Of a DNA stretch of 64,000 bases, positions 63,991 through 64,000 are shown in pieces (within the stretch, counting starts at the first letter, position 1; each line of letters opens with the position of its first letter). Both the position numbers and the translations under genes were made by a program. This DNA is from Brevundimonas fontaquae (lineage in GTDB: Bacteria; Pseudomonadota; Alphaproteobacteria; Caulobacterales; Caulobacteraceae). The notes under the pieces were generated by a model that did not search any database, had not been told where the DNA came from, and was given only the letters and a program-made list of their open reading frames with translations. The stretch is taken from NCBI RefSeq assembly GCF_017086445.1, contig NZ_CP070968.1:434001-498000 (forward strand), in the 5' to 3' direction.

Positions 63991-64000
63991 ATGCGCCATT
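63991..64000 (+). CDS. rph: Possible start of RNase PH gene, cut by the window edge
   Basis: ATGCGCCATT at the right border after a GATCCCTCCC stretch, divergent from hrcA. In related bacteria rph is divergent from hrcA-grpE and its protein begins MR(P/H)SGRA, which agrees with Met-Arg-His here. Only three codons are visible, so the call is positional inference. Confidence 0.4.

Overview
The window is high-GC, densely packed alphaproteobacterial chromosome, most likely from Caulobacterales (Brevundimonas or a close relative). That placement is an inference from gene content and style: truB/rpsO/pnp, lolA-ftsK-ubiH, rsmB-rpe-heparinase-purH and hrcA-grpE neighbourhoods, several secreted peptidases, OmpA proteins with long polyproline linkers, many ATGA/GTGA/TTGA start-stop overlaps, and a promoter resembling the Caulobacter housekeeping class. 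I saw no rRNA or tRNA genes, no insertion sequence, no prophage and no CRISPR array.

Layout. 1-4 kb: end of a DUF2945 gene, a DUF1176 lipoprotein, a thioredoxin-reductase-like flavoprotein and a Tat-exported DUF885 peptidase. 4-9.7 kb (minus strand): the translation/RNA-decay block rbfA-truB-rpsO-pnp, preceded by two small envelope genes rather than infB. 9.8-14.6 kb: lolA, ftsK and a UbiH-type hydroxylase. 14.6-15.6 kb: a less GC-rich accessory patch with an unknown winged-helix-like gene and, on the other strand, a predicted structured small RNA with its own promoter and terminator. 15.6-21 kb: SirB1-like protein, yraN, rsmI, malic enzyme and dapF. 21-27.9 kb (plus): a potassium-channel-like protein ending in a zinc ribbon, two tandem S9 peptidases separated by a palindromic repeat, DUF1223 and a PhyH-type oxygenase. 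27.9-35.5 kb: a phosphotransferase, glpK (with a repeat inserted in frame), a threonine/serine dehydratase, a MaoC hydratase, two OmpA-family proteins and an isopenicillin-N-synthase-like oxygenase. 35.5-42.4 kb (minus): a TadG-like pilus protein, an M2 peptidase, mtgA, a WD40 protein, a pirin and a small zinc-ribbon protein.

42.4-49.1 kb holds a branched-chain 2-oxoacid dehydrogenase locus: a divergent Lrp/AsnC regulator, E1 alpha, E1 beta, E2 with two lipoyl domains, a small secreted unknown protein, and E3. A perfect 12-bp palindrome lies between the regulator and E1 alpha. 49.1-58.8 kb: an SDR and an Rrf2 regulator facing kup, then kup-rsmB-rpe-heparinase, an unknown gene and purH. 58.9-64 kb: a dienelactone-hydrolase-like protein, a subtilisin-family lipoprotein, grpE and hrcA, and probably the first bases of rph at the right edge.

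Most of the window is ordinary housekeeping sequence. The points that stand out are the predicted small RNA at 14.7-14.9 kb, the palindromic repeat that has become coding sequence inside glpK, the TadG-like protein whose VWA domain is interrupted by two FCCH-like repeats, the channel with a cytoplasmic zinc ribbon, and the extra gene with a perfect 14-bp inverted repeat inside the bkd operon. All functional calls were made by eye from sequence, with no database search.
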